NCBI GenBank assembly: GCA_002433075.1
Contig: DJHM01000009.1
Coordinates: 1-53,371, forward strand
Direction of reading: 5' to 3'
Length of the DNA stretch: 53,371 nucleotides
From: Latescibacteria bacterium UBA6620
GTDB taxonomy: Bacteria > Latescibacterota > UBA2968
The translations under genes were made by a program, and so were the position numbers. Shown here piece by piece: positions 32,339 to 40,548 of this stretch. How positions within the stretch are numbered: the first letter of the stretch is position 1; the number at the start of each line of letters is the position of its first letter. The notes below the pieces were generated by a model, which saw nothing but the letters and a program-made list of their open reading frames with translations, ran no database searches and was not told the origin of the DNA.

Positions 32339-33309
32339 TCCCGATCGCCAACCGGACTCTGCCTATCGCTCTCAAGCTGATCGGACTCGGACTCTTCGTC
32401 CTGATTCTCTCGAGCATCGACATTGCCGTAGTTGTCGACGCCTACAGGCGGCTAGACCTCTTGCTTGTCACTGGCGTAGTCGTGCTTTTCTACCCCACAA
32501 TCTGGATCAAGTCCATCAGGTGGCGCCGCCTCCTCCCGGTTTCGGGGCAAAGGCTCTCCCCGTGGGAGCTCTTCCGCGCCTATCTGGCCAGCTACTTCGC
32601 TGGAACCGTGACTCCCGGTCGCCTGGGTGAGCTCAGCCGCATCGGCTACCTTCGTACGCACGACGTACCGATGTGGGAATCCGCCTTCAGCATGGTCGCG
32701 GATCGCGCACTCGATGTTGCTGCCATCGGCCTCCTCGCCATTCTGGGCACGACCGTCCTCATCGATGGATGGGGCCCCTGGATCTTTGCGGTATCCGTTG
32801 GAACGGGAATTCTGGGCGCCGGAGCCGTTTGGGTCTGGGGCCTCGACCGGCTCCCGGACGTGGTAGGTCGGTTCTTTCCGTGCACGTGGGCACAGCGCAT
32901 CCACGAAACCACTGATGCGTTCGTCGAAGGAATCCGGCATAACCGTTCGATTGTCATTCCTGCAGCAGGCTGGACCATCTTCGGCTGGTTTCTCTGCTGC
33001 ATCCAGGTCCTCCTGATGGCAAGTGCGCTCAACATCGAGGCCGATGCGATACACCTCATCGGAGCCTATAGCCTGGCAGCCATCGTCGGAGCGCTTCCGG
33101 TGACCGTGGCCGGCGTCGGCACCAGAGACGCCGCTCTCGTCCTGACCTTCGGTCTGGCTGGTCTGTCCGCTGAGTCTGCCGTGGCTTTCTCCTCCGGCAT
33201 CCTGGGGCTCTATGTCCTGCAGGGCCTCCTCTGTATGCCCTTCTGGCTCCACGTGCCATCCAGGCAACTTGAAGAGCCGATCGCCGCCGCTGCCGGGTCG
33301 GAGGCCTGA
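32335..33309 (+). CDS. Flippase-like membrane protein (AglD/LPG-synthase TM family)
   Basis: About 324 residues with some eight membrane helices. Motifs of the UPF0104/lysylphosphatidylglycerol-synthase TM family are present: KSIRWRRLLP near the N-terminus, ASYFAGTVTPGRLGELSRIG in the middle and GALPVTVAGVGTRDAALVL near the C-terminus. In archaeal AglD-type and bacterial relatives the family is tied to handling polyprenyl-phosphate sugars. The start overlaps the GT-C stop by 4 bp and the stop overlaps the next ATG by one base, so translation is coupled on both sides. An upstream in-frame extension to 31942 lies entirely within the GT-C gene and is not used. Confidence 0.87.
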   Translation: MIPIANRTLPIALKLIGLGLFVLILSSIDIAVVVDAYRRLDLLLVTGVVVLFYPTIWIKSIRWRRLLPVSGQRLSPWELFRAYLASYFAGTVTPGRLGELSRIGYLRTHDVPMWESAFSMVADRALDVAAIGLLAILGTTVLIDGWGPWIFAVSVGTGILGAGAVWVWGLDRLPDVVGRFFPCTWAQRIHETTDAFVEGIRHNRSIVIPAAGWTIFGWFLCCIQVLLMASALNIEADAIHLIGAYSLAAIVGALPVTVAGVGTRDAALVLTFGLAGLSAESAVAFSSGILGLYVLQGLLCMPFWLHVPSRQLEEPIAAAAGSEA

Positions 33310-34292
33310 TGCGAACACCCGACCACGGAGTGGGTGATACATACGCTCGGACTGCGATCGACACGGTCCCCCGGATTCTGGGAATGATGGATCGGTCCTC
33401 CGACGCCACCACCTACGGTTGCAGTGACCGAAATTACTGGCACTACGGCATCGTCGACTTCCCAAACGCCCGATATCAGGAGGCGTCCTTGCTAGTGGCG
33501 CAAGCCACGGCCTGCAATACCCCCGGGAACGCCCTGTTCGACCACGCGCTTGCTGTAGAATGGGCGCGCGCGGCGGTCACATACTGGGCGTCCATCCAGA
33601 AACGGGACGGGAGCTTCGACGAGGTCTACCCAAACGAGCGGAGTTACGTCGCCACTGCATTCACGACCTGGGCAGTCGGAAGAACCTGCGAGCTCTTGGA
33701 CCTCCACCAAGCGGATGAGGCTCTCGAGCGCGCGGCGATCTGGCTCTCCATTCACGAAAACGCTGATGTGAGTAACCAGGTCGCAGGGGCCGCCGCAGCG
33801 ATCCACCTCGTCGGGCAACGCCTGGAAAACGACGATCTGATGTTCGCGGCCGCGGAAAAACGGGATCGCCTGTTGTCAGCCCAGACCCCCGAAGGATGGT
33901 TCCCCGAGTATGGCGGATGGGACATTGGATACCTGAGCATCTGCCTGGGCTATCTGACGTGGCTGGCTTGTCAAACCGCGGACGACGATCTCATTGCCGC
34001 CTCCCACCGGGCCGCCGACTTCGTCGAACAGAAAGTACGGCAAGACGGGACCTGCGACATCAACGGGTCCAGTCGCTGTACGCAGTACCTCTACCCCAGC
34101 GGATTCGCACGGCTGGGCAGGTTGGACATTCTCACGCGTCACGAGCGGGGTGTTGCTCTTGGCCGGGTAATGAACCCGACCTGGATGGACGACCGCTTCT
34201 TCGCGCCCCTGGCGTCCGATTACCTGACCACACACCTGGAGCTAACTCGTGACCAACAGCACGTCGCGCCTGATCACGCTCAGGCTGTTTAA
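33309..34292 (+). CDS. Cytoplasmic alpha-toroid-like protein, function unknown
   Basis: A 327-residue soluble protein that I cannot assign. Helical repeats bearing aromatic/Gly motifs at their ends (QKRDGSFDEVYPNERSY, TPEGWFPEYGGWDIGYLS, RQDGTCDINGSSRC) recall the alpha/alpha toroids of terpene cyclases, prenyltransferase beta subunits and some polysaccharide lyases. QxDGSFxE-type turns are typical of those folds. DxDD or zinc ligands of active cyclases are not evident. Set between the flippase and FrhB-like genes with overlaps on both sides, it probably acts on the same lipid-linked glycan. Confidence 0.8.
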   Translation: MRTPDHGVGDTYARTAIDTVPRILGMMDRSSDATTYGCSDRNYWHYGIVDFPNARYQEASLLVAQATACNTPGNALFDHALAVEWARAAVTYWASIQKRDGSFDEVYPNERSYVATAFTTWAVGRTCELLDLHQADEALERAAIWLSIHENADVSNQVAGAAAAIHLVGQRLENDDLMFAAAEKRDRLLSAQTPEGWFPEYGGWDIGYLSICLGYLTWLACQTADDDLIAASHRAADFVEQKVRQDGTCDINGSSRCTQYLYPSGFARLGRLDILTRHERGVALGRVMNPTWMDDRFFAPLASDYLTTHLELTRDQQHVAPDHAQAV

Positions 34293-34431
34293 CCTCACGA
34301 TCGGTCGCATTGGATGGATCGCAGTCGGCTTCCGCAAGCTGCTCGTCTGGGCCCTCATCAAACGGCGCTCTGAGGGCCGTTACGTTGCAACCTCACGGTT
34401 CTTTGTATGGCAGGATCTGAATGAGAGGTAA
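34249..34431 (+). CDS. Small basic protein overlapping both neighbours
   Basis: A 60-residue frame, GTG start inside the end of the preceding gene (44-bp overlap), ending 11 bp inside the FrhB-like gene. It has a moderately hydrophobic segment (IGWIAVGFRKLLVWALI) flanked by Arg/Lys, suggesting an amphipathic or membrane-touching helix. Without it, 128 bp would be left between otherwise touching genes, which supports it being real. No homologue is recognised. Confidence 0.5.
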   Translation: MTNSTSRLITLRLFNLTIGRIGWIAVGFRKLLVWALIKRRSEGRYVATSRFFVWQDLNER

Positions 34432-35803
34432 GCACTACCACTTCGACCATCTCAAGCGGGATGTGATCGACGCCGACCTCTGCACGCATTGCGGGCTCTG
34501 CATCGAGGCGTGTCCCGTCGACGTGATTGGCACCTCCTCCCCATCGGAAGGGAGCCTGCCGGAGCTGATCGGCGACTGCCCCGCCTGCGATATCTGCGTC
34601 GAAATCTGTCCCGGCAAGACCGTCGACTTCGATCATCTCCGCACGGAACACCAGGAAGACAGCACCTCGTTCAACGACCTGCTGGGCACCTACAAGAACA
34701 TCTACCTCGGCCACGCGCTTGACCCCGACGTCCGCGGATCCGGTAGCAGCGGCGGCGCCATCACGGCCCTGCTGTTGCACGCCAAATCCCACGACAAGGT
34801 CGATGGAGCGCTCGTCTTATCCGAGGAAGACGACCGACCCTACCAGTTCCGATCTCGTATCGTCGAAACCGAAGCCGACATTCGTAAGGCAGCACAGAGC
34901 AAATACATCATCCCCGGCCAGATGGGTGTCGGAGACATCACGAACTACCGGAAGCGGCTGGCCTACGTAGGCCTCCCCTGCCAGATCCACGGTATCAAGA
35001 AGCTCGGGGGCATTCGGCCACGATGGACACAACAGTTCGAATACACGATTGGTCTCTACTGCGGCGACACCCTCTACTTCAGCGCGACGGCGGAGCTGTT
35101 CAAGCGGTTCGGAATTACGGACTACAGCCAGATTGAATCCGTCCGATATAGAGAAGGGGCGTGGCCGGGCAATTTCGAGGTGACGTTGAAGGATGGCCGC
35201 TCCTACGCGATCAGCAAATACACGTTCAACTACCTCAGTTTCCTCTTCGACGTCGATCGGTGCCACGTCTGCACCGACATCACTGCCGAATTCGCGGACA
35301 TCTCCGTCGGAGACGGCTGGAAGTATGAGGGTAAATCGCCTGACGGTGGGTGGTCCATCATTGTCACCCGCAACGGGAAGGGCGAGGAACTCGTCCAATC
35401 GGCCGTCGAAGCCGGTGATCTGCGGGTTGAAGAGGTCACGCTTTCTGAGGCCCTGAAGATGCACGCCCACAGTCTGGACAACAAGAAAGTGGGCACATTC
35501 CTAAGAATCGACCGCCGTCGCCAGCAAGGGCGCGCGGTACCGGAATACAACCTGCCGACCCCACAAGTCGGCATCCGTCGCAAACTGGACGAACGACTGG
35601 TCGCGCTTTTGATCGCCACGATGCGCAGCCTGCCCGTTCGCTTTTGCCTGGACCGCCTCCCACTCCCCTGGCTGGAGGCGTTCCTCTACCGGATGCGTGA
35701 AACGTGGAAATGGTGGAGCCAGGGCAACTTGAAAAGCCTGAAATCAGGAACCGGCGACCTCCTGCAGATCGCCGCCCCGGCTCCGAAGGAGACTTTGACA
35801 TGA
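34421..35803 (+). CDS. FrhB-like (F420 hydrogenase beta family) iron-sulfur flavoprotein
   Basis: A 460-residue redox protein. Two [4Fe-4S] ferredoxin clusters are near the N-terminus (CTHCGLCIEACPVDVIG and CPACDICVEICPG). The FrhB N- and C-terminal domains follow: GSGSSGGAITALLLHA, YVGLPCQIHGIKKLGG, FEYTIGLYCGD and FADISVGDGW, with Cys in DRCHVCTD. The family binds FAD and moves electrons between ferredoxin or F420 and a substrate. Homologues are frequent in polysaccharide loci, where their reaction is not established. Here it is linked by overlap to a radical SAM gene (ATGA), so reductive or radical remodelling of a sugar or lipid is plausible. The C-terminal ~90 residues are basic. Confidence 0.9.
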   Translation: MRGKHYHFDHLKRDVIDADLCTHCGLCIEACPVDVIGTSSPSEGSLPELIGDCPACDICVEICPGKTVDFDHLRTEHQEDSTSFNDLLGTYKNIYLGHALDPDVRGSGSSGGAITALLLHAKSHDKVDGALVLSEEDDRPYQFRSRIVETEADIRKAAQSKYIIPGQMGVGDITNYRKRLAYVGLPCQIHGIKKLGGIRPRWTQQFEYTIGLYCGDTLYFSATAELFKRFGITDYSQIESVRYREGAWPGNFEVTLKDGRSYAISKYTFNYLSFLFDVDRCHVCTDITAEFADISVGDGWKYEGKSPDGGWSIIVTRNGKGEELVQSAVEAGDLRVEEVTLSEALKMHAHSLDNKKVGTFLRIDRRRQQGRAVPEYNLPTPQVGIRRKLDERLVALLIATMRSLPVRFCLDRLPLPWLEAFLYRMRETWKWWSQGNLKSLKSGTGDLLQIAAPAPKETLT

Positions 35804-37248
35804 AAATTCTCGTCCTCAACCCATCCAGCAGCGCGACCAAGAATGTCATCCGTGACGTCCTGTATGGTTGCTGGTGTAAAGGCAAGCGTATTGGGGGTGC
35901 AACCGTGCCCCCCTTCGCCTTGCTCGAGATCGCGACTACCCTGCAGAATGATCAGCACGACGTCGAGTTCCTCGATGCCCAGGCCGAGCAGTTGCCACTC
36001 GAGCTGGTCGAGCGCAAGGCCGTCGACTGCGAGGCCGTCATCATTTCCACGTCGACAATGAGCTTCACGGAGGACGCGAACACACTGCTGTCTCTCAAAG
36101 CGGTGAACGAAAACCTGAGGACCGTGATGTTCGGGTCGCATCCCTCCTTCATGCCGACCTACTCCCTCGCCCACGAGGGCCCCGACATCATCGTCAGGCA
36201 CGAACCGGAGTTCATCATCCGCGATCTCTTCCGCGCCCTTCGTAAGGGCGGGGACGAATGGAAATCGATCAAAGGCATCGGATTCCGTCAGAACGGCGAG
36301 CACGTAATCAACAAGGAATACCCGTTCATCGACCTGGACGAGCTCCCCTATCCCGACGTCACGATGCTGCCGCAGGGCATCGACTACTACAATCCCCTGG
36401 TTCGGCGCATGCCTTACATCACGACAACGACGTCAAAAGGGTGCCCGGCCAAGTGCACGTTCTGCACGGCCCCCTATTTCGACGGAATGAAGGTCCGTTT
36501 CCAGAGCGCTGACTACGTCCTCGGCGAGATCGAGCATTTCCTCGAGCACGGGTTCAGAGAAGTCTACTTCCGAGACGACACATTCTTCGTATGGAAAAAA
36601 CGGGACATCGAAATCTGCGAGGAAATCGTCAAGCGCGGACTGGACGTCACGTGGATCGCCAACGCGCGCGTCAGCATGATCGACAAAGAAATGATGCAGC
36701 GGGCCAAAGATGCCGGATGTCACACGATCAAATTCGGGATCGAATCCGGCGTTCAGAAGATCCTCGACCGGATGCGCAAGGGCTACACGATCGAACAGGC
36801 CTACCAAGTCTTCGAGTGGGTCCACGAAGTTGGTATCCACGCTCACGCACACGTGATGCTCGGGAACCCCGGCGACTCCCACGAGACGATCGAACGCACC
36901 ATCAAGTTCGTGAAGGAGCTGAATCCGGGCACCGCCACCTTTGGACTCTGCACGCCCTATCCCGGCACACCGCTCTTCGAAGAGGTGTCAGAGCTGTACC
37001 CCGAGATCAAGGATGGAACACAGAGCGACCTGTCAAAGCTGCACACGGAAGGAATCTTCAACGAGCACTACACGTCCCTCAAGAAAGAAGAGCTCGAGGA
37101 ATACGTCCAGAAGGCGTATCGCGAGTTCTACCTGCGTCCAGGCTATGTCGTCGGAACTGCCGTAAAGCAGCTTCGCGGGATAGACGATATCAAGCGATTG
37201 AGTATCGCGGCGTCAAACGTCGCCGACTTTGCGCTGCGAGGAGAATGA
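35800..37248 (+). CDS. B12-binding-type radical SAM enzyme
   Basis: About 482 residues. The N-terminal Rossmann-like region (MKILVLNPSSS, PPFALLEIATTLQ, VEFLDAQ) is the cobalamin-binding type of radical SAM proteins, though without a clear DxHxxG. The radical SAM motif is CPAKCTFC at about residue 214, followed by YFRDDTFF and HVMLGNPGDSHETIERT. Members methylate unactivated carbons or rearrange them, in sugars, lipids and cofactors. The ATG overlaps the FrhB-like stop by 4 bp; a longer frame from 35704 would intrude into that gene. Confidence 0.9.
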   Translation: MKILVLNPSSSATKNVIRDVLYGCWCKGKRIGGATVPPFALLEIATTLQNDQHDVEFLDAQAEQLPLELVERKAVDCEAVIISTSTMSFTEDANTLLSLKAVNENLRTVMFGSHPSFMPTYSLAHEGPDIIVRHEPEFIIRDLFRALRKGGDEWKSIKGIGFRQNGEHVINKEYPFIDLDELPYPDVTMLPQGIDYYNPLVRRMPYITTTTSKGCPAKCTFCTAPYFDGMKVRFQSADYVLGEIEHFLEHGFREVYFRDDTFFVWKKRDIEICEEIVKRGLDVTWIANARVSMIDKEMMQRAKDAGCHTIKFGIESGVQKILDRMRKGYTIEQAYQVFEWVHEVGIHAHAHVMLGNPGDSHETIERTIKFVKELNPGTATFGLCTPYPGTPLFEEVSELYPEIKDGTQSDLSKLHTEGIFNEHYTSLKKEELEEYVQKAYREFYLRPGYVVGTAVKQLRGIDDIKRLSIAASNVADFALRGE

Positions 37249-37250
37249 GT

Positions 37251-38201
37251 ATGTCACGTCCCTGGTCCCTGAGTGTCATCATCCCCGCCTTTAACGAAGC
37301 CGAAACCATCGGGGGCATCGTTCGCAACATCCGACGTCTCGACGAGGCCAACGAAATCCTCGTGATCGACGATGGCTCGACCGACGGAACATCCGAGATC
37401 GCTGAGCGAGCTGGCGCAACCGTCATCCGCCATCCCTACAACATCGGGAACGGCGCTTCTGTCAAGACCGGCATTCGTGAAGCCACGGGCGACGTCCTGC
37501 TTTTCATGGATGGCGACGGGCAACACGATCCGGCCGACATTCCCCGGCTGCTTCACAAAATGGACGACTACGATATGGTCGTTGGCGCCCGCACGAAGGA
37601 GTCGAAGGTCTCTGCCTTCCGCTCCCTTGGCAACTGGGGCCTCATCAAGGTCGCAGAGTATCTCTCCGGTCACAGCATTCCCGACCTGACCTCGGGGTTC
37701 CGTGCCTTCCACCGCAACAAGATCCTCCGGTTCGTGCACCTGCTGCCGAACCGCTACAGCTACCCGACGACCAGCATAATGGCTTTTCTCCACGCCGGCC
37801 ACACGATCCACTTTGAGCCGCTCGGCACGATCCGCAAGCGTCAGGCGGGCAAGAGCCACATACGGCCGTTCAAAGACGGGTTCCGATTCATCAACATCAT
37901 CCTGCGAGTCATTATGATGTTCGCTCCGCAGAAGATCTTTATGCCGGCGAGCGCCGCGTTCCTGACTTCAGGCGGCGGGCTTCTCAGCTACAACCTGTTC
38001 TACCAGCATAACATCAACGACGCGTCGATCATCGTCATCACGGTCGGTACATTCACTTTCTTCTTTGGCCTCCTAGCCGATCAGATCGCGCACATCCGCA
38101 GAGAACTTGGACGGTTCACACTGATGGATCTGGCAGCGCAGCGAACCCAGCCAGCCAACACGACTGAAGATGATCGAGCTCAGGAGCAATTGCTTAGGTA
38201 G
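37251..38201 (+). CDS. Polyprenyl-phosphate glycosyltransferase (GT2, DPM1-like) with membrane tail
   Basis: About 316 residues. GT2 domain: VIIPAFNEAETIGG, ILVIDDGSTDGTSEI, FMDGDGQHDPADIP and DLTSGFRAFHRNK, the pattern of dolichol/undecaprenyl-phosphate sugar synthases. Two C-terminal hydrophobic helices (around FMPASAAFLTSGGGLLSY and IVITVGTFTFFFGLL) anchor it. It would transfer a sugar from a nucleotide donor to polyprenyl phosphate, the donor needed by the GT-C enzyme at 30545. Start at ATG 37251, seven bases after GAGGAG; ATG 37245 overlaps the previous stop and is an alternative. Last gene of the coupled cassette. Confidence 0.88.
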   Translation: MSRPWSLSVIIPAFNEAETIGGIVRNIRRLDEANEILVIDDGSTDGTSEIAERAGATVIRHPYNIGNGASVKTGIREATGDVLLFMDGDGQHDPADIPRLLHKMDDYDMVVGARTKESKVSAFRSLGNWGLIKVAEYLSGHSIPDLTSGFRAFHRNKILRFVHLLPNRYSYPTTSIMAFLHAGHTIHFEPLGTIRKRQAGKSHIRPFKDGFRFINIILRVIMMFAPQKIFMPASAAFLTSGGGLLSYNLFYQHNINDASIIVITVGTFTFFFGLLADQIAHIRRELGRFTLMDLAAQRTQPANTTEDDRAQEQLLR

Positions 38202-38213
38202 AACCCAAGGAGA

Positions 38214-38258
38214 GGGTTTCCCGCCTTCCGATACAGTCCATCGGCAGTTCTGAAACCC
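38214..38258 (+). other. Symmetrical two-tier hairpin in intergenic leader
   Basis: GGGTTTC (38214-38220) pairs with GAAACCC (38252-38258); inside, CCGAT (38228-38232) pairs with ATCGG (38240-38244). The two internal loops and the apical loop are each 7 nt. It lies between the GT2 stop and the second acyltransferase, which has its own GGAG ribosome site. There is no T-run, so it may be a leader structure or processing site rather than a terminator. Confidence 0.45.
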
Positions 38259-38284
38259 CGTTATCCCATTTAGGAGTAGTTCCC

Positions 38285-39136
38285 ATGCAATCTATTCATC
38301 CATCAGCATCCATTGGTGATGGCACATCGATCGGCCAGTTCGTAGTCATCGAGCCAGGTGCGAAAATCGGCCGCGACTGTCAGATCGGCCACCACATCGT
38401 CATCCACGCCGACTCGATCATCGGTGACGATGTTCGCATCGACGACCACGCAACCATCGGCAAGCGTCCGATGAAGGCCGCAAACAGTGCCACGACACGG
38501 GAGATCGATCTCCCGAGGGCCCGGATCGCCGATCACTGTCTTGTCGGCACATCTGCCATCATCTACCGCGGCGCCGATATCGGCACACACGTGCTCGTAG
38601 CCGACCAGGCCACGGTGCGGGAGCAGTCATCAATCGGCGAATACACCATTATCGGTCGCGGGGTGGCTATCGAGAACCGCGTCACTGTGGGGGCCCGAAC
38701 GAAAGTCGAGGCGGGCGCTTACATCTCCTCCCTCTCCTCCATCGGCGACGACTGTTTCATCGCGCCGGAGGTCACCGTCACCAACGACAACTTCATGGGT
38801 CGGACGGAGGAGAGAAAGAAGCACTTCAAGGGGATCACCATCTGTGACGGTGGACGAGTCGGCGCAAACGCGACGCTCCTCCCCGGCCGAACGGTCGCAG
38901 AGGAGGGTGTGGCGGCCGCAGGGTCTGTCGTCACCCACGACGTGCCAGCCTATACCATCGTCACGGGCGTACCCGCAAGGCACGGAGGGATCGTGGATCC
39001 CGATCAATGGCTTGTGAAAAAAGAAACAGAAGAGAAGCAGACCAACCTGCCTCCACTAAAATGGCGACTGAATTTGAAGAATGGTGAGACCGGTTCTGCT
39101 TCCGGTAAGAAAACTATCCTCAACGAGCGACCGTAA
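38285..39136 (+). CDS. Left-handed beta-helix sugar N-acyltransferase, copy 2
   Basis: A 283-residue hexapeptide-repeat acyltransferase, diverged paralogue of the one at 27716. Same order of features: SIHPSASIGDGTSIGQFVV, QIGHHIVIHADSIIG, an insertion after the third turn, TIIGRGVAIENRVTVG, and the marker loop NFMGRTEERKKHFKG. It is longer by ~35 residues at the C-terminus, a basic polar tail (KKETEEKQTNLPPLKWR) not seen in copy 1. Predicted to acylate an amino sugar nucleotide. Two such enzymes suggest two different N-acylated sugars, or acetyl and longer acyl donors. Confidence 0.87.
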   Translation: MQSIHPSASIGDGTSIGQFVVIEPGAKIGRDCQIGHHIVIHADSIIGDDVRIDDHATIGKRPMKAANSATTREIDLPRARIADHCLVGTSAIIYRGADIGTHVLVADQATVREQSSIGEYTIIGRGVAIENRVTVGARTKVEAGAYISSLSSIGDDCFIAPEVTVTNDNFMGRTEERKKHFKGITICDGGRVGANATLLPGRTVAEEGVAAAGSVVTHDVPAYTIVTGVPARHGGIVDPDQWLVKKETEEKQTNLPPLKWRLNLKNGETGSASGKKTILNERP

Positions 39137-39568
39137 CTCTTGGAAATGAGGCAACTACGCGTTGCTGGCTGCCTGCCCGCAACAACAAAGCCTTTTCTGT
39201 ATCACATGTTCCTTCCCCTATGCCAGTTGATTATACGAGGCACAAGACTAGGAAAGTTCGGCCCTCCACACAGCTTCTCCTGGTGATCCAACAGCTGCCG
39301 TCTGGTCATTTTCACCTGCCACACACAAATCCACTCAACCCATTCAAGATTCAGCCGATATCAAGGATAGAGCACGACGTGTCTATGGCACAGTCGTTGC
39401 TCTCCTCTATCACGTGCGACGGGCCACCCGCTTCCACCCACCCACCCACCCGATACGCATAAATACCTATAAAACAATTACATACAGCCATCCCATCCAG
39501 CCAGTATAGAATCTGTCCCAGGAATGAATTTCCGTTGACCTGGGAAAACTTGGTGAGGAGGCGCAAAA
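39137..39568 (+). other. 432-bp gap without a convincing gene
   Basis: Composition changes to less G+C with C/A-rich stretches, including a short CCAC-type repeat (about 39430-39450). An 80-codon frame at 39220 lacks a ribosome site and has low-complexity, His/Pro-rich translation, so it is not accepted. A TATAGAAT box near 39505 may be part of a promoter for the epimerase at 39569, but no good -35 is visible. The gap marks the change to a region of unconstrained CATG frequency and may be an insertion boundary. Confidence 0.4.
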
Positions 39569-40546
39569 GTGGAACTTCAGGACACTCGCATACTGGTGAT
39601 CGGAGGGGCCGGATTTATAGGCTCCCATCTCGTCGAGGCATTGCTCGGCCAGAGTGTCGCTCACATCACGATTTTTGACAACTTCACCCGGGGAAGCAGA
39701 GATAACATAGAGAAAGCCCTCCTGGACGATCGTGTTGAGATCTTCGAGGCTGGCGGGGATATCACCCAGACTGACATCCTGAACGAGGCCGTCGCCAACG
39801 CAGATGCCGTCTTCCACCTCGCCGCGCTCTGGCTGCTGCAGTGCCACGATTATCCGCGGGCTGCCTTCGACGTCAACATCGGTGGAACCTTCAATGTGCT
39901 GGAAGCCTGTGCCCGCCACAATATCCAGAAGCTCGTCTACTCCTCCTCCGCTTCTGTCTATGGCGATGCGGTCCAGATACCCATGACCGAAGACCATCCT
40001 CACCACAACCGCACGTTTTACGGAGCAACCAAAGTCGCGGGCGAACAGATGGCTCGGGCCTTCAACGAGCGATATGGATTGGACTACGTGGGGCTTCGCT
40101 ACATGAACGTCTACGGGCCCCGCCAGGATTACAAAGGCGCCTACATCTCCGTCATCATGAAAATCCTTGATCGCATCGACCAGGGCCTGTCCCCCATCGT
40201 CTACGGTGACGGCCTCCAGTCCTACGACTTCATCCACGTATGTGACGTCGCACGGGCCAATGTCTGCGCGATGGAGAGCGAGGCCAGCGACCGCTTCTAC
40301 AACGTCGGACGCGGCATTAGCACCACCATCCGCGAACTGTGCGAGCAACTCCTCGAGCTCAAAGGCGCATCCGAACTGGGGATCGAATACAAACCCGAAG
40401 GACAGACCTTCGTCACCCAGCGCGTTGGCTGCCCGGAGGCGGCAAAAGGCGAAATCGGCTTCGAAGCCTCGTTGGGTTTAGAGGAAGGGCTCCAGAGTCT
40501 GATCGAGTGGCGAGAAGCTCACCAGCAGAGTGTGGGAGTTCTTTGA
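39569..40546 (+). CDS. NAD-dependent nucleotide-sugar epimerase/dehydratase
   Basis: Extended SDR of 325 residues: GGAGFIGSHLVEALLG, LAALWLLQCHDYPRAAF, SSSASVYGDAVQIP and the catalytic YGATKVAGEQM. RYMNVYGPRQDYKGAY and a C-terminal sugar-binding part complete it. The combination resembles UDP-glucose 4-epimerase/UDP-glucuronate-modifying enzymes of polysaccharide loci; the precise reaction is open. GTG start after GAGGAG with an 8-nt gap. Followed 2 bp later by another SDR. Confidence 0.87.
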   Translation: MELQDTRILVIGGAGFIGSHLVEALLGQSVAHITIFDNFTRGSRDNIEKALLDDRVEIFEAGGDITQTDILNEAVANADAVFHLAALWLLQCHDYPRAAFDVNIGGTFNVLEACARHNIQKLVYSSSASVYGDAVQIPMTEDHPHHNRTFYGATKVAGEQMARAFNERYGLDYVGLRYMNVYGPRQDYKGAYISVIMKILDRIDQGLSPIVYGDGLQSYDFIHVCDVARANVCAMESEASDRFYNVGRGISTTIRELCEQLLELKGASELGIEYKPEGQTFVTQRVGCPEAAKGEIGFEASLGLEEGLQSLIEWREAHQQSVGVL

Positions 40547-40548
40547 GG

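Noticed and set aside
36591..37244. Upstream extension of the GT2 frame
   Set aside because: Overlaps the radical SAM gene and reads as Arg-rich nonsense before the GT2 motifs.
39430..39450. CCAC repeat as a CRISPR or tandem-repeat array
   Set aside because: Only a few units of 4 bp, with no spacers.
39220..39462. 80-codon frame in the 39.1-39.6 kb gap
   Set aside because: Low-complexity translation, no ribosome site, no family resemblance.
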